This document shows positions 36,802 through 44,832 of a DNA stretch of 56,439 nt, piece after piece. Position 1 is the stretch's first letter. Each line of letters opens with the position of its first letter. The stretch covers positions 1 to 56,439 of the IMG/VR virus record IMGVR_UViG_3300022198_003329; one strand, written 5' to 3'. Made by a program: the position numbers and the translations under genes. The notes below the pieces were generated by a model. That model was not told the DNA's origin, did not search any database, and saw only the letters and a program-made list of their open reading frames with translations. This stretch comes from a virus.

Positions 36802-38331
36802 CTAAGCCATTCTTTCTATATCTTCTAAGGTATTAATATCTGCAACATATTTATCATCTCTAATTCTTTCCATTCTTGGAAATCTTAATCCATAATTACC
36901 ATTCGCATCAGTTGAAATTAAATCAGCCTTAACCTGTAAAACAATTCTAGGTAAGAAAGTAAATTTACCATTATTGAAACTTTCAACATTGCGTTTTAAT
37001 TGATTCGTTAAAGTAACTAATTGTTGGTCACTAAATCCTGTTCCTACTTTTCCTATGGAAGTAAACCCTGTTAATGATTTAACTCCGACTTCAAAGGTAG
37101 AGAACACATTTGATTTCTTACCTTCACCATATTCGGCTGATAGAATAACAACATCAAGTTCAATTCTAGGAGGTTTGTATTTAGCCCATCCTTGACTTCT
37201 TTTACCTGCTTCATAAGGAAGAGAGGCATCCTTAACAATAATACCTTCAAATCCATCGTTGATGGCATTATTGTAAAAAGCGAGAACATCTTCTCCTTCG
37301 GTCATTCTATGTGCTTGATTAGGAACACTAGAGAAACGCTCTAATCGTTCTCTATAAGATAAGTTCATTGTAGTTTCATTGCCCCACTTCAAACAGTCAA
37401 AGATAACCCACTTGACTAAAACCTTACTTACTGCTTCTTGAGTATTCTTAGAATGAACTCTAGTAGCCATGTGTTTGTGTTCAAGAGGATAGCCATGAGA
37501 ATCTACTGGATAAATCTCTCCATCAAATATTGCTTCTTCTACTGCATATCCTTGAAGAATCTCAACTACATCAGGAAATTGATTTGTTACTACACTTCCT
37601 TTTCTATTGAAGATAATAACTGAATTACCTTTCTTATGAATTTGATACCTATTACCATCATATTTGTAATCTACAATCTTATCCTTTGGCCACTTCGCCA
37701 TAGGAATTTCTTTTGCTAACATAGGTGAAATGAACTTACCATGAACTAAATTCATTGGAGGCTCATTCCCCATTTCATAATAAGATACAACATTAGAAAG
37801 GCTATTGAAATTACAATGTTTCTTAGTATCGGTTAATTTCTTATTATAGTGTTTAGCGACTGCCTTTTCACAAATACCCGAATTAATACCATTTCTAGGC
37901 ACTCTTAACCAATAGCGAATAAACCACCTTCTTTCTAATGACGACATTTCAAAAATCGCATCTTTTACTAGTTCATAAGAAGTGCTGGAAATACTAGCAC
38001 AATCTAATTCTAGAAGTCTAACAATATTTTTCAAAGAAGAATGAGTAGTTGTTTCTTTACTAGATTGAAGATAATAAACTGCATCACCTAAATCGTTATG
38101 CGCTGAATAATATTCTTCTATCTCATCATCAAATACTTCAAACATTTTAGCCATCCATTTCTTTGCTTTGGCTAAACCAATATTATTAGATTCTAAGTCT
38201 AAAGAAAGAATCTTAACTAAACTCTCTTTATCTTCAAAATTCCCCAATGCCGTTGAAATCAACTTGACCTGTTGAGTTGGTTGTTTCAAATCTGTTGCTT
38301 CTAATAGTCTGCTCATTGTCATCCAATTCAT
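36802..38331 (-). CDS. lig: ATP-dependent DNA ligase
   Basis: A 509-aa protein with an N-terminal DNA-binding domain (1-200), then adenylation motif I K223-Y-D-G-N-R228 (nucleophile Lys223), motif III AIFDGEIY, motif IV EGIIVKD and motif V WAKYKP. A C-terminal OB-fold ends in FPRMERIRDD. The length and architecture match archaeal LigI-type enzymes. It seals Okazaki fragments. The N-terminus overlaps the upstream gene by ~98 bases; ATG codons at positions 4 and 6 are alternative starts. Confidence 0.93.
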   Translation of the reverse strand: MNWMTMSRLLEATDLKQPTQQVKLISTALGNFEDKESLVKILSLDLESNNIGLAKAKKWMAKMFEVFDDEIEEYYSAHNDLGDAVYYLQSSKETTTHSSLKNIVRLLELDCASISSTSYELVKDAIFEMSSLERRWFIRYWLRVPRNGINSGICEKAVAKHYNKKLTDTKKHCNFNSLSNVVSYYEMGNEPPMNLVHGKFISPMLAKEIPMAKWPKDKIVDYKYDGNRYQIHKKGNSVIIFNRKGSVVTNQFPDVVEILQGYAVEEAIFDGEIYPVDSHGYPLEHKHMATRVHSKNTQEAVSKVLVKWVIFDCLKWGNETTMNLSYRERLERFSSVPNQAHRMTEGEDVLAFYNNAINDGFEGIIVKDASLPYEAGKRSQGWAKYKPPRIELDVVILSAEYGEGKKSNVFSTFEVGVKSLTGFTSIGKVGTGFSDQQLVTLTNQLKRNVESFNNGKFTFLPRIVLQVKADLISTDANGNYGLRFPRMERIRDDKYVADINTLEDIERMA

Positions 38332-38461
38332 CTATAATCACTTCCATATTCTTATTTATTTTTACAATCATTTCTTTAATCAAGGGAGAAATCTTCCCAT
38401 TATTTGTTTCAGCATACTGCCAAAGAATACCTGCTAATTTTACCCACTCACTCTTCTTCAT
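38234..38461 (-). CDS. Hypothetical 75-aa helical protein
   Basis: From ATG 38461 (TTG 38470 is an alternative). Mostly helix (WVKLAGILWQYAETN, LIKEMIVKINKN) with an Asp/Asn-rich end that overlaps the ligase gene by nearly 100 bases. No family recognised; coupling to ligase is inferred. Confidence 0.55.
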   Translation of the reverse strand: MKKSEWVKLAGILWQYAETNNGKISPLIKEMIVKINKNMEVIIDELDDNEQTIRSNRFETTNSTGQVDFNGIGEF

Positions 38462-38798
38462 CGGGTTCAACCGCCTGTAATAATCTCAAGAAATTACTAA
38501 TCATTTGATTAGTAACATGGGCTTCCTGTTCTTTTTCCTGTTCAAGAAACCGATGCATTAAATGAATTAATGTTGCTTGAGTAATAGCAGGACTCATCTT
38601 AAGAAGCCCTCCTCCCCTTTGAATCTCCCAATAAGAAACAAAGGTTGCCTTTGCTAAATGATTAGCATATCGCATTTCCCCTACACTAGAATTAAAATGG
38701 TCTAGAAGAATAGGAGTTCTTCTCAATCTTTTTCTTTGCTCATCAACCCACGATGCAAATTTCTTATCGTTTGTGCATATTAAATATAATTTATTCAT
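38448..38798 (-). CDS. Hypothetical 116-aa protein
   Basis: Strand-rich N-terminus (LYLICTNDKKFASWV), then helices and an acidic end. ATG 38798 overlaps the upstream gene by ATGA. No recognised domain; the position among replication genes suggests an accessory role. Confidence 0.6.
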   Translation of the reverse strand: MNKLYLICTNDKKFASWVDEQRKRLRRTPILLDHFNSSVGEMRYANHLAKATFVSYWEIQRGGGLLKMSPAITQATLIHLMHRFLEQEKEQEAHVTNQMISNFLRLLQAVEPDEEE

Positions 38799-39061
38799 TT
38801 CATTCTCTCCTCAGTATTTATGAACCATTCTTTCATCATCTGTAATTCCACTAACATAATTTGTTCGTGAACATGACTCGGTTCTAATCTAGAACCTCTA
38901 CCTGTTGTTGCTGGAGGCAATGACTTCTCAATAATAGAAGCCATCAAATCAACAAATTCCCCCATTTGTTCTTGAAAAGCACTAACTGCATTCTTTGAAT
39001 GTTGTCTTTTTGGATTTGCTTTACTAAGACTTTCTTTTGCTTGAACATAACTAATTCTCAT
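38795..39061 (-). CDS. Possible histone-fold-like small protein
   Basis: An 88-aa protein. Residues ~20-70 read as helix (SKNAVSAFQEQMGEFVDLM), a loop, then GRGSRLEPSHVHEQIML. This layout resembles the archaeal histone fold, in which a central helix is followed by G-R-x-T/L-x-x-x-D/H-V-x-x-A-I. If correct it could compact or architecturally shape viral DNA. The resemblance is by eye and short, so the call is tentative. It overlaps its neighbours on both sides. Confidence 0.35.
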   Translation of the reverse strand: MRISYVQAKESLSKANPKRQHSKNAVSAFQEQMGEFVDLMASIIEKSLPPATTGRGSRLEPSHVHEQIMLVELQMMKEWFINTEERMK

Positions 39062-39254
39062 CTAATTCCCTCTTTAAAATCTCAAGAAGAAGTTTTGCTT
39101 CTTCTCTATTCATTCTAATTCCTTTAACTGTTGGTTTATCATTTTTAGCCCATCTAATATCAATGACTGGTATATTCCAATATACACCTGCACGAATAAT
39201 AACTTCGTCTACATCACTTCTTACTACTCTTCCAATCATAGGTAAGTCGCTCAA
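39051..39254 (-). CDS. PC4-like single-stranded DNA-binding protein (tentative)
   Basis: A 67-aa protein. The block PVIDIRWAKNDKPTVKGIRM followed by a helix (EEAKLLLEILKREL) matches the conserved core of PC4/Sub1 coactivators (D-I-R...P-T-x-K-G-I then helix). PC4 proteins bind single-stranded or melted DNA in transcription and replication. Small size and neighbouring TFB and replication genes fit. It overlaps the next gene by ATGA. Confidence 0.5.
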   Translation of the reverse strand: MSDLPMIGRVVRSDVDEVIIRAGVYWNIPVIDIRWAKNDKPTVKGIRMNREEAKLLLEILKRELDEN

Positions 39255-39646
39255 TTAATCCACCCCTGTTTAAATTTATCAAGTTCCTGTCTTGAAGTAA
39301 AATATCTAGGAGTATTACCTCCACTTAAAGGATTACATATCCAACATGCACCACCAATACTTGAAATTTGAACAATCTCAAATTGCTCATCATTTACTTC
39401 GCACACTTCTATTGTATTTACTTCGGGAACTAAACCATACATGCGAGTAATTTCCGAAGCAACATCATGAATGTTATCTACAACATACTTGATAATGTGC
39501 GCTCTTTGAATTGGAATTTTAGGTGCAACTTGAAACTTTACTTGGCCTGTCATGCTACAAACCTTACATTTATTTCCTTCACAAATAGGACATTTAATTT
39601 CCGCATCGTAAGGAGCAGGTAATGTAACGGTGACGGCTTTCTTCAC
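39251..39646 (-). CDS. DnaJ-type zinc-finger protein
   Basis: A 131-aa protein. The N-terminal KCPICEGNKCKVCSMTG has the C-x2-C-x-G-x-x-x-C-x2-C-x-x-x-G layout of DnaJ-like zinc fingers. A second Cys pair, ACWICNP, lies in the C-terminal part. The remainder is alpha/beta and unassigned. It overlaps both neighbours by 4 bases. Confidence 0.65.
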   Translation of the reverse strand: MKKAVTVTLPAPYDAEIKCPICEGNKCKVCSMTGQVKFQVAPKIPIQRAHIIKYVVDNIHDVASEITRMYGLVPEVNTIEVCEVNDEQFEIVQISSIGGACWICNPLSGGNTPRYFTSRQELDKFKQGWIN

Positions 39647-39840
39647 TCGGCTTCCTCCACAAATTTGCGAAGTTTATATCTATTAAATCCTTTTAATAAA
39701 TCATGCATAACTGTGGCATGAGTATTCCAAGCCCATGTAAGAAAACTAACTTCTACTTCGGCTTCCCAACAATCAGCACAAAAATCACCATCAATCAAAT
39801 GTTCTTTTAACATACTTCTATGACAAATACTGCATTCCAT
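39643..39840 (-). CDS. 65-aa zinc-finger protein
   Basis: Cys pairs CSICHRS and FCADCWE at the N-terminus, followed by an amphipathic helix rich in aromatic residues. It lies two bases after the GroEL-like gene and overlaps the next gene. Unknown role. Confidence 0.65.
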   Translation of the reverse strand: MECSICHRSMLKEHLIDGDFCADCWEAEVEVSFLTWAWNTHATVMHDLLKGFNRYKLRKFVEEAE

Positions 39841-39842
39841 AT

Positions 39843-41333
39843 CTATTCCTCCACTAATACGGCTACATCAGTTGTCAAGAACAAACTAGCAATAGACATT
39901 GCGGCAACAAAACTATTCTTTGTTACTTTTACGGGGTCAAAGACTCCAGCCATTTCCAAATCTTCATATTGGCATGTTAAAGCATTGTAGCCTTTATCTC
40001 TCAAGAGCGAGAGAGATAACTCTCCACCACTATTACTAATCAAAGTAGTTAATGGTGCAATTAGAGAAGACTTTACAATTGTGTGTCCTAGAGAATCCCC
40101 TAGAGCCTCTCTAGCCTCATAGAGAGTCATACCACCACCAATGACAATACCTTCGCTTAAAGCGGCCTTAGTAGCGTTAAGAGCGTCATCTAATCTCTCC
40201 TTCTTTTCTCTCATTTCAAGTTGAGAACCTGCGCCAACTCTAATAGTGGCTACTCCACCACTTAAGCGAGCAATTCTTGATTTGATTCTAGACAAATCAA
40301 AGCCCTCCATGTCTTGAGCAATCTCTCTCAATTGAGAAATCTTTTGAGAAGTATCGCCAACGCCTCCGATGATAGTAGTATATTCCTTGCCAATAATAAT
40401 CTTCTCACATTGACCGAACTCTTCATATGAAATCAACTTAGGGTCATCTCTAGATTCATCATTGAATACTTTACCTCCGACTAAAGAACAGGTATCTTGT
40501 AATTCATCTAATTGAGCATCGCCAAAGTTAGGTGCTAGAATGGCCGCACATTGAATTGTCTTATTCATAATATTCATCATAAGATTAGCCAACGCTGAAC
40601 CCTCAATTCCCTTTGAAATAATTAGAAGAGGTTGTTGCTTAACAGAAGCAATTTCTAACATAGGTAATAAATCTTGAAATGCCTTAATCTTTAGATTAGA
40701 AAGGAAAATCAAAGGATTCTCAAAAGTGCATCTTCCATCTTCATCAGCCATAAGATGAGAAATATATCCTTCATCTAAACGAACTCCTTCCCTAGTAATT
40801 AATTCAGTTCTATGAGATTTTGCTTCTTCAACAGTAACAATACCTTCTCTACCAACTGCACTAATTGCATCTTGAATCAATTGTCCTAGAGAAGCATCGT
40901 TATTAGCGGCAATCGTAGCGATGTTTAGAATATTATCATCTTCAATAGGTGTTGCCTTATCATCTAAATACTTTAGAATGATTTCTTGGGCTTCTTCTAA
41001 TTGAAGTCTTAACTCATGAATGTTAAATGTTTCAAGTTCAGCAATGCTATTACATAGAGCCTTAGCAATAACGCAAGCAGTTGTTGTTCCATCACCGCTA
41101 GAATCCTGTGCTTTACTGGCTAAGTTTTGAACCATTTGAACTCCCATTTGAATATAAGGGTCTTCGCTTCTAACATATTTAGTGATAGTAACTCCGTCAT
41201 TAATGATAATAGGAGGTTCACCTTGAAGAATAACAGTTCTCGCTTGTGGCCCTAATGTTGGGCTAACTGTATCAGCGACTAAATTAATACCTTCAAGCAA
41301 TTTGTTTTTTACTTCCTTTCCATATAAAATCAT
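39843..41333 (-). CDS. groEL: Group I chaperonin (GroEL-like)
   Basis: A 496-aa protein with group I hallmarks: VSPTLGPQARTVIL, NDGVTI (45-50), the ATP-binding DGTTT (81-85), VGREGIVTVEE, RIARLSGGVATIRVGA and DALNATKAALSEG...VIGGG, including the ATPase Asp. It resembles bacterial GroEL rather than the archaeal thermosome and is ~50 residues shorter, lacking the GGM tail. With the GroES-like gene at 41886-42113 it would fold viral proteins, perhaps capsid or replication subunits. Confidence 0.92.
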   Translation of the reverse strand: MILYGKEVKNKLLEGINLVADTVSPTLGPQARTVILQGEPPIIINDGVTITKYVRSEDPYIQMGVQMVQNLASKAQDSSGDGTTTACVIAKALCNSIAELETFNIHELRLQLEEAQEIILKYLDDKATPIEDDNILNIATIAANNDASLGQLIQDAISAVGREGIVTVEEAKSHRTELITREGVRLDEGYISHLMADEDGRCTFENPLIFLSNLKIKAFQDLLPMLEIASVKQQPLLIISKGIEGSALANLMMNIMNKTIQCAAILAPNFGDAQLDELQDTCSLVGGKVFNDESRDDPKLISYEEFGQCEKIIIGKEYTTIIGGVGDTSQKISQLREIAQDMEGFDLSRIKSRIARLSGGVATIRVGAGSQLEMREKKERLDDALNATKAALSEGIVIGGGMTLYEAREALGDSLGHTIVKSSLIAPLTTLISNSGGELSLSLLRDKGYNALTCQYEDLEMAGVFDPVKVTKNSFVAAMSIASLFLTTDVAVLVEE

Positions 41334-41437
41334 TCAATCATCTCCATATCTTCTTCCAAAAAACCATAACAATTAGGACACTCAATTAAATCACCCTTTA
41401 CGAAATTGTGGCAATGAGGACATAATACTTCGCTCAT
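41330..41437 (-). CDS. 35-aa zinc-ribbon mini-protein
   Basis: ATG 41437 to TGA 41330, overlapping groEL by ATGA and the upstream gene by the same device. Pairs LCPHCHN and ECPNCYG with an acidic tail. Probable minimal rubredoxin-like zinc knuckle of unknown role. Confidence 0.6.
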   Translation of the reverse strand: MSEVLCPHCHNFVKGDLIECPNCYGFLEEDMEMIE

Positions 41438-41595
41438 TCTTTCACCAACCCATAATAGCCTTCTTCCATGACAGGAAGTCCAATATATTCAGCATAGCAC
41501 TTTTCACTACAAAAGTTTCTAATCCCAATCGCAGTCGGAATTTCTTTGTAGATAGGAGAAGCATCACACATGGCGCAATAATTTCTACCCGTCAT
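41434..41595 (-). CDS. 53-aa TRASH/MYM-like zinc mini-protein
   Basis: Cys layout YCAMCDA ... NFCSEKCYAEYIG matches the C-x2-C-x(~19)-C-x3-C TRASH or MYM-type finger. ATGA overlaps with genes on both sides. It may contact chaperonin or nucleic acid; no specific evidence. Confidence 0.6.
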   Translation of the reverse strand: MTGRNYCAMCDASPIYKEIPTAIGIRNFCSEKCYAEYIGLPVMEEGYYGLVKE

Positions 41596-41807
41596 TCTTC
41601 CACCAGCCTAGTTTGAAGGCCTTTCCACAAATCATAGTTTTGCTTCTTAGTTGGAATTGAATCTAAGAGCATATGAATAATGCTTACTAAGAATTGTAGT
41701 TCCCCTACTAAGTATCTATCAGTAATTTCTTCTCGGAATAAATCACCATTTTCTGTCAAATCTAACATTTGAGTTAGAATACTTTCATATAATTCAATAT
41801 CATTCAT
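41592..41807 (-). CDS. Hypothetical 71-aa helical protein
   Basis: From ATG 41807 (GTG 41816 is an upstream alternative). Entirely helical, with acidic N-terminus and LVSIIHMLLDSI core. It overlaps the next gene and the upstream 28-aa ORF. Unknown function. Confidence 0.55.
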   Translation of the reverse strand: MNDIELYESILTQMLDLTENGDLFREEITDRYLVGELQFLVSIIHMLLDSIPTKKQNYDLWKGLQTRLVEE

Positions 41808-41886
41808 TTTTTCCACACTCGCATAATTTTTCTATTCTATAAAATACACCACATATTTCACATTCTACTGGAATTGCACCGCACAT
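41800..41886 (-). CDS. 28-aa zinc-knuckle mini-protein
   Basis: ATG 41886 begins inside the GroES stop (TAATG) and TGA 41800-41802 lies within the next gene. Cys positions in ECEICG and LCECGKN give a four-Cys knuckle. Very short, but it carries the same overlap pattern as other mini-genes. Confidence 0.45.
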   Translation of the reverse strand: MCGAIPVECEICGVFYRIEKLCECGKNE

Positions 41887-42113
41887 TATTCTTCACCTAA
41901 TACTGCTAAAATAGAACTGTATTCAACAAATAAGTAATTATCAAATTCTTCGTATCTATTCTTAGATGACCAAATTACTTTCTTACCAATGATGGATTCA
42001 TCAACATCACATGAGATACATACTCCTTCATTGCGATGCATGGAAAGAATACCACTCGCTGATTTCCTTTGTTCAATTTCAACTATTACCCAATTACCAA
42101 CTGCTTTCATCAT
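41886..42113 (-). CDS. groES: GroES-like co-chaperonin (short)
   Basis: A 75-aa protein aligning with GroES: KAVGNWVIVEIEQ (strand 1), KSASGIL at the mobile-loop site, IGKKVIWSSKNRYEEF and NYLFVEYSSILAVL (final strands with the conserved ending ...D/SILAVL). About 20 residues shorter than usual, with a reduced loop and roof. It is only 0.55 kb upstream of groEL on the same strand, so a dedicated pair is likely. Confidence 0.8.
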   Translation of the reverse strand: MMKAVGNWVIVEIEQRKSASGILSMHRNEGVCISCDVDESIIGKKVIWSSKNRYEEFDNYLFVEYSSILAVLGEE

Positions 42114-42262
42114 TCTACCTCCAAAACTGCATCATTATGCTCGCATATCCTACAAATATTGTTAGAGTATAAAAGAGATTCATAATATTCAATCTTTTCT
42201 TGAAGTAATTTATTCTCTTTTTTCAATTTGTTATATTGTATTGCGAGTCCTCTACTCATCAT
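42110..42262 (-). CDS. 50-aa coiled-coil/Cys protein
   Basis: ATG 42262 follows GAGGTGG. A helix (KLKKENKLLQEKIEYYESLL) with heptads precedes ICRICEHN. It ends overlapping the GroES start (ATGATG region). Unknown role. Confidence 0.5.
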   Translation of the reverse strand: MMSRGLAIQYNKLKKENKLLQEKIEYYESLLYSNNICRICEHNDAVLEVE

Positions 42263-42407
42263 TCCACCTCATGCCTTTGTTTAAGAGTGCGGCAACCGCT
42301 AATGCTTCCTGCTCACTTTGGGTTAAGAAGAAATTATAGTCGTCTTTCTTAACATACCATGAATCACCGAGAACTTTTGAGTCTACTTTAGTAATAATCC
42401 ACTTCAT
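42252..42407 (-). CDS. Hypothetical 51-aa protein
   Basis: ATG 42407 to TAG 42252. Beta-hairpin-like start (KWIITKVDSKVLG, SWYVKKDDYNFFL), then an Ala/Leu helix. It is bracketed by ATGA-type overlaps on both sides, which is the main evidence that it is real. Confidence 0.5.
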   Translation of the reverse strand: MKWIITKVDSKVLGDSWYVKKDDYNFFLTQSEQEALAVAALLNKGMRWNDE

Positions 42408-42913
42408 TCTTCATCATCCTCACATTCACATTCAAAACAATTTTCACAACCGCTACATTCACCATTCTCGCATTCCCAATCAGCGTCGTCACGAAAAACA
42501 ATATGGCCACAATTCCAACATGTAGTCATAGAATTATCATGTCTGTCGTTAATATAAACAACACCGTCTTCAACATATAAATCGGGTTTTTTGTCAAAGA
42601 GCATACCGACACGGCTCGCCTCATATCGGGGCGCATTAGGTAATTTATCAAGGTCAATGATACAGAAAATACCTGCATCAACACCGAATGAATTTGCACC
42701 ATTTGTAGTTTCAACACCATTAAAAGTCCATGTGCCATCTCCACCGTTTGACCAAATAGTGAGTTCTTGACCTTTCCAATCAAATACAGAATCACAATGG
42801 TTTCCATAGTCTTGAACCTTCGCCCGATTAGATTGAAGGAATGTTGCTTCACAAAACTCACTCCATTCGTCATCGGGAATAATATAACAGGGGTCGCCAA
42901 TATAATATTTCAT
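42404..42913 (-). CDS. Phage-type conserved protein with Cys-rich acidic tail
   Basis: A 169-aa protein. The N-terminus YYIGDPCYIIPDDEWSEFC matches a small conserved phage family with G-D-P-C-Y-I/V. The beta-rich centre is followed by a C-terminal Cys/Glu-rich tail (CWNCGH, CENGECSGCENCFECEC). Zinc binding is likely. It overlaps the next gene by 4 bases. Unknown function. Confidence 0.65.
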   Translation of the reverse strand: MKYYIGDPCYIIPDDEWSEFCEATFLQSNRAKVQDYGNHCDSVFDWKGQELTIWSNGGDGTWTFNGVETTNGANSFGVDAGIFCIIDLDKLPNAPRYEASRVGMLFDKKPDLYVEDGVVYINDRHDNSMTTCWNCGHIVFRDDADWECENGECSGCENCFECECEDDEE

Positions 42914-42924
42914 TCTTCTTCACC

Positions 42925-43662
42925 TCATAAACTAAAATATGCATAAGTCATTAGAGCAATAGCACCAAAAGCAGTAAGGCCATACTTGATTTTATCCATC
43001 GTTGTAATTCTATACATTCTATTCAATAGTTTTCTTAATTCTTTAATTGTATAATGTTCCCATTCAATAACTTCATTTGTATTATCAGTAATATGGAAAT
43101 GGAAACCATCAGTTACAATAAAACCATATTCGTTAATATTTGGAACTTCATCAATGAATTCTTCAACCTGTTCCATTCCTTTATGTGAACGGTTTGGGGC
43201 TTCTGCCTCAACGAGCCATTTGAAATTCTTAGTTCCTGTTTTTTGAGTAACTGTCAAAAGATAATCTAAATGTCTTTTCTTTCCACTAACTGTTGTAAAG
43301 GTTGGTTCTCTTGATGACTCAACTAAATAATCACTATTTGATTTATCAAACAATTTAAAGAAAGGTTCAATCAAGGTTTCGCAAACTGCCGTTTCTGGTT
43401 TTACTGGATTAGTGAAATGACTACTATACATCATTCTACCATTAAGTAGCGCATCCTTACCTTCGTTTGTTAAAAGAGCCAAAAGAGGTTTGTTATTTTT
43501 ATTATCTCCAAAAGAGTATCTTTTGGATTTCTTTCTAGACTCTTTTTTACTTTTCATTTCTTCTAATTGCTCCGCTTCTTTCTTTTTAGAACAACTTCTA
43601 GAAGTGTGACCTTTGATGCCACAAAATCCACAAGTCATATCTTCTACTGTTATTTTTTTCAT
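42925..43662 (-). CDS. Zinc-knuckle, nuclease-like, membrane-anchored protein
   Basis: A 245-aa protein. Residues ~11-24 form CGFCGIKGHTSRSC, a CCHC zinc knuckle of the nucleic-acid type. A basic linker follows. Residues ~130-180 (RHLDYLLTV, FKWLVEAEAPNRSHKG and a Q-x-x-E-F helix) resemble the HsdR-N/PD-(D/E)XK core, but the catalytic Lys of ExK is Glu (EAE). Residues ~228-245 are a hydrophobic anchor. It overlaps the JAMM gene by ATGA, so the two are co-translated. Confidence 0.6.
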   Translation of the reverse strand: MKKITVEDMTCGFCGIKGHTSRSCSKKKEAEQLEEMKSKKESRKKSKRYSFGDNKNNKPLLALLTNEGKDALLNGRMMYSSHFTNPVKPETAVCETLIEPFFKLFDKSNSDYLVESSREPTFTTVSGKKRHLDYLLTVTQKTGTKNFKWLVEAEAPNRSHKGMEQVEEFIDEVPNINEYGFIVTDGFHFHITDNTNEVIEWEHYTIKELRKLLNRMYRITTMDKIKYGLTAFGAIALMTYAYFSL

Positions 43663-44261
43663 TCTTCTTCACCTCTTATTTTTACAACATATCTATCTTG
43701 CTTGCGATGTAAAACACCATCAACATAAATGTCTAAATGATTAGGATTAGTTTTATCCCAATATCCATAGTGTCCTTCTCCTCCTAAGACATACGCACTT
43801 TGCATATTCAATTCCCAAATGTTAATTGTTCGCCAATCAGTTCCACTAAAATACGCTGAACCAAATGGATGAGTATGAATCCAACACTTAATCGGCAACT
43901 TCATACCGATAAGATTAGATGGATTGATTGTCAAATAATCAACATATCCAGCCGTTCCAGTAGAAACAAAGATTTGATTCTTAGAATCAATTACTGCTTG
44001 AACCTCAAGCGCAGGTAAGATTTCAGTTGAAGCATACCAAATAGCCCTATGAAAATCAAGGGTGTGTTCCATATCTTCAAATTCTTCTACTTTAGAAGTA
44101 GAAGAAATACCATGCACACAAAGAATCATGTCCCAAGCCTGTTCAATGTGATTAATTGCTTCTAATCTTCGTTCATTCAGCATAGCAGTTTCCATGCGCC
44201 AAACATCATAGCCACTATCATCATCTTCATCATCAATTCCAATATTACCCATTTTACTCAT
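43659..44261 (-). CDS. JAMM/MPN+ metalloprotease
   Basis: A 200-aa protein from ATG 44261, chosen for GAGGTG six bases upstream (upstream ATG 44279 is an alternative). It has the full JAMM motif: E86, then H129-T-H131-x7-S139-x2-D142 (WIHTHPFGSAYFSGTDW). Archaeal and bacterial members remove or process ubiquitin-like tails. Directly downstream of an E1-like gene and 3 kb from a ubiquitin-like protein whose tail needs trimming, it fits maturation or removal of that modifier. Confidence 0.9.
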   Translation of the reverse strand: MSKMGNIGIDDEDDDSGYDVWRMETAMLNERRLEAINHIEQAWDMILCVHGISSTSKVEEFEDMEHTLDFHRAIWYASTEILPALEVQAVIDSKNQIFVSTGTAGYVDYLTINPSNLIGMKLPIKCWIHTHPFGSAYFSGTDWRTINIWELNMQSAYVLGGEGHYGYWDKTNPNHLDIYVDGVLHRKQDRYVVKIRGEEE

Positions 44262-44271
44262 TTTATTCACC

Positions 44272-44832
44272 TCAAACATTTACCATTTTAAATTCGGGAA
44301 CTTCTTCCTCATTAAACCAACGCTGAATCCATTGTGCGCCCATTCCAGCAACAGTAACCTGCATAAAATGCACACCTGTATTAGAACCATCCCATGAATC
44401 CCCTTGACAACTAAAAGACCTAGAAGAATCTCCTGCCAATAAAGAATCATATTGTGATGGGTTTGCTTGATAGGAAACTAACACACAATTTCTTCCCTGC
44501 GCTCTCAAATCTAACCACTTTACTTTAGAATTATAGAGTGTCTTTCTTAATCCTAAGTTATCTACACAACAAACAACCAAATCATATCCTTGAAGTTGTT
44601 TTTCAGTCAGGATAGGATAACAACTGGTGCTAAAAACAGAAGAATACTTATTCATGTATTCTGCTTTATTTTTACCAACATTCATTTCAAAGTTTTGATA
44701 TGGTAAATTCTTTTCTTCAATCTTATCGGGGTCTGCTACTGCAATATTATACAAACCTACTCTATCTAATAGAGGAATTAGGAAACTCCCAATACCTCCT
44801 GCTCCAATAACTAATACTTTTCTCATTTTCAT
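44272..44832 (-). CDS. E1-like adenylyltransferase (ThiF/MoeB/UbaA family)
   Basis: A 186-aa protein from ATG 44832. Rossmann-type VIGAGGIGSFLIP (G10-x-G-G-x-G15), VADPDKIEEKNLPYQNF with D34, CCVDN with D91 and KTLYN following, and VTVAGMGAQW late in the chain. The NxxR arginine is Tyr (NLPYQ). There are no Zn-binding CxxC pairs. C142 in FSCQG is a candidate active cysteine. It is shorter than UbaA/MoeB (~240-270 aa). It lies between a Cys-rich small gene and the JAMM protease, with overlap on both sides. Confidence 0.85.
   Translation of the reverse strand: MKMRKVLVIGAGGIGSFLIPLLDRVGLYNIAVADPDKIEEKNLPYQNFEMNVGKNKAEYMNKYSSVFSTSCYPILTEKQLQGYDLVVCCVDNLGLRKTLYNSKVKWLDLRAQGRNCVLVSYQANPSQYDSLLAGDSSRSFSCQGDSWDGSNTGVHFMQVTVAGMGAQWIQRWFNEEEVPEFKMVNV

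Noticed and set aside
39843-41333. Archaeal thermosome
   Set aside because: Sequence blocks match group I GroEL (RIARLSGGVA, DALNATKAA) and a GroES partner is present.
44272-44832. ThiF for thiamine or MoeB for molybdopterin synthesis
   Set aside because: No other cofactor genes; pairing with JAMM and a GG-tailed protein argues for protein modification, though sulfur transfer cannot be excluded.
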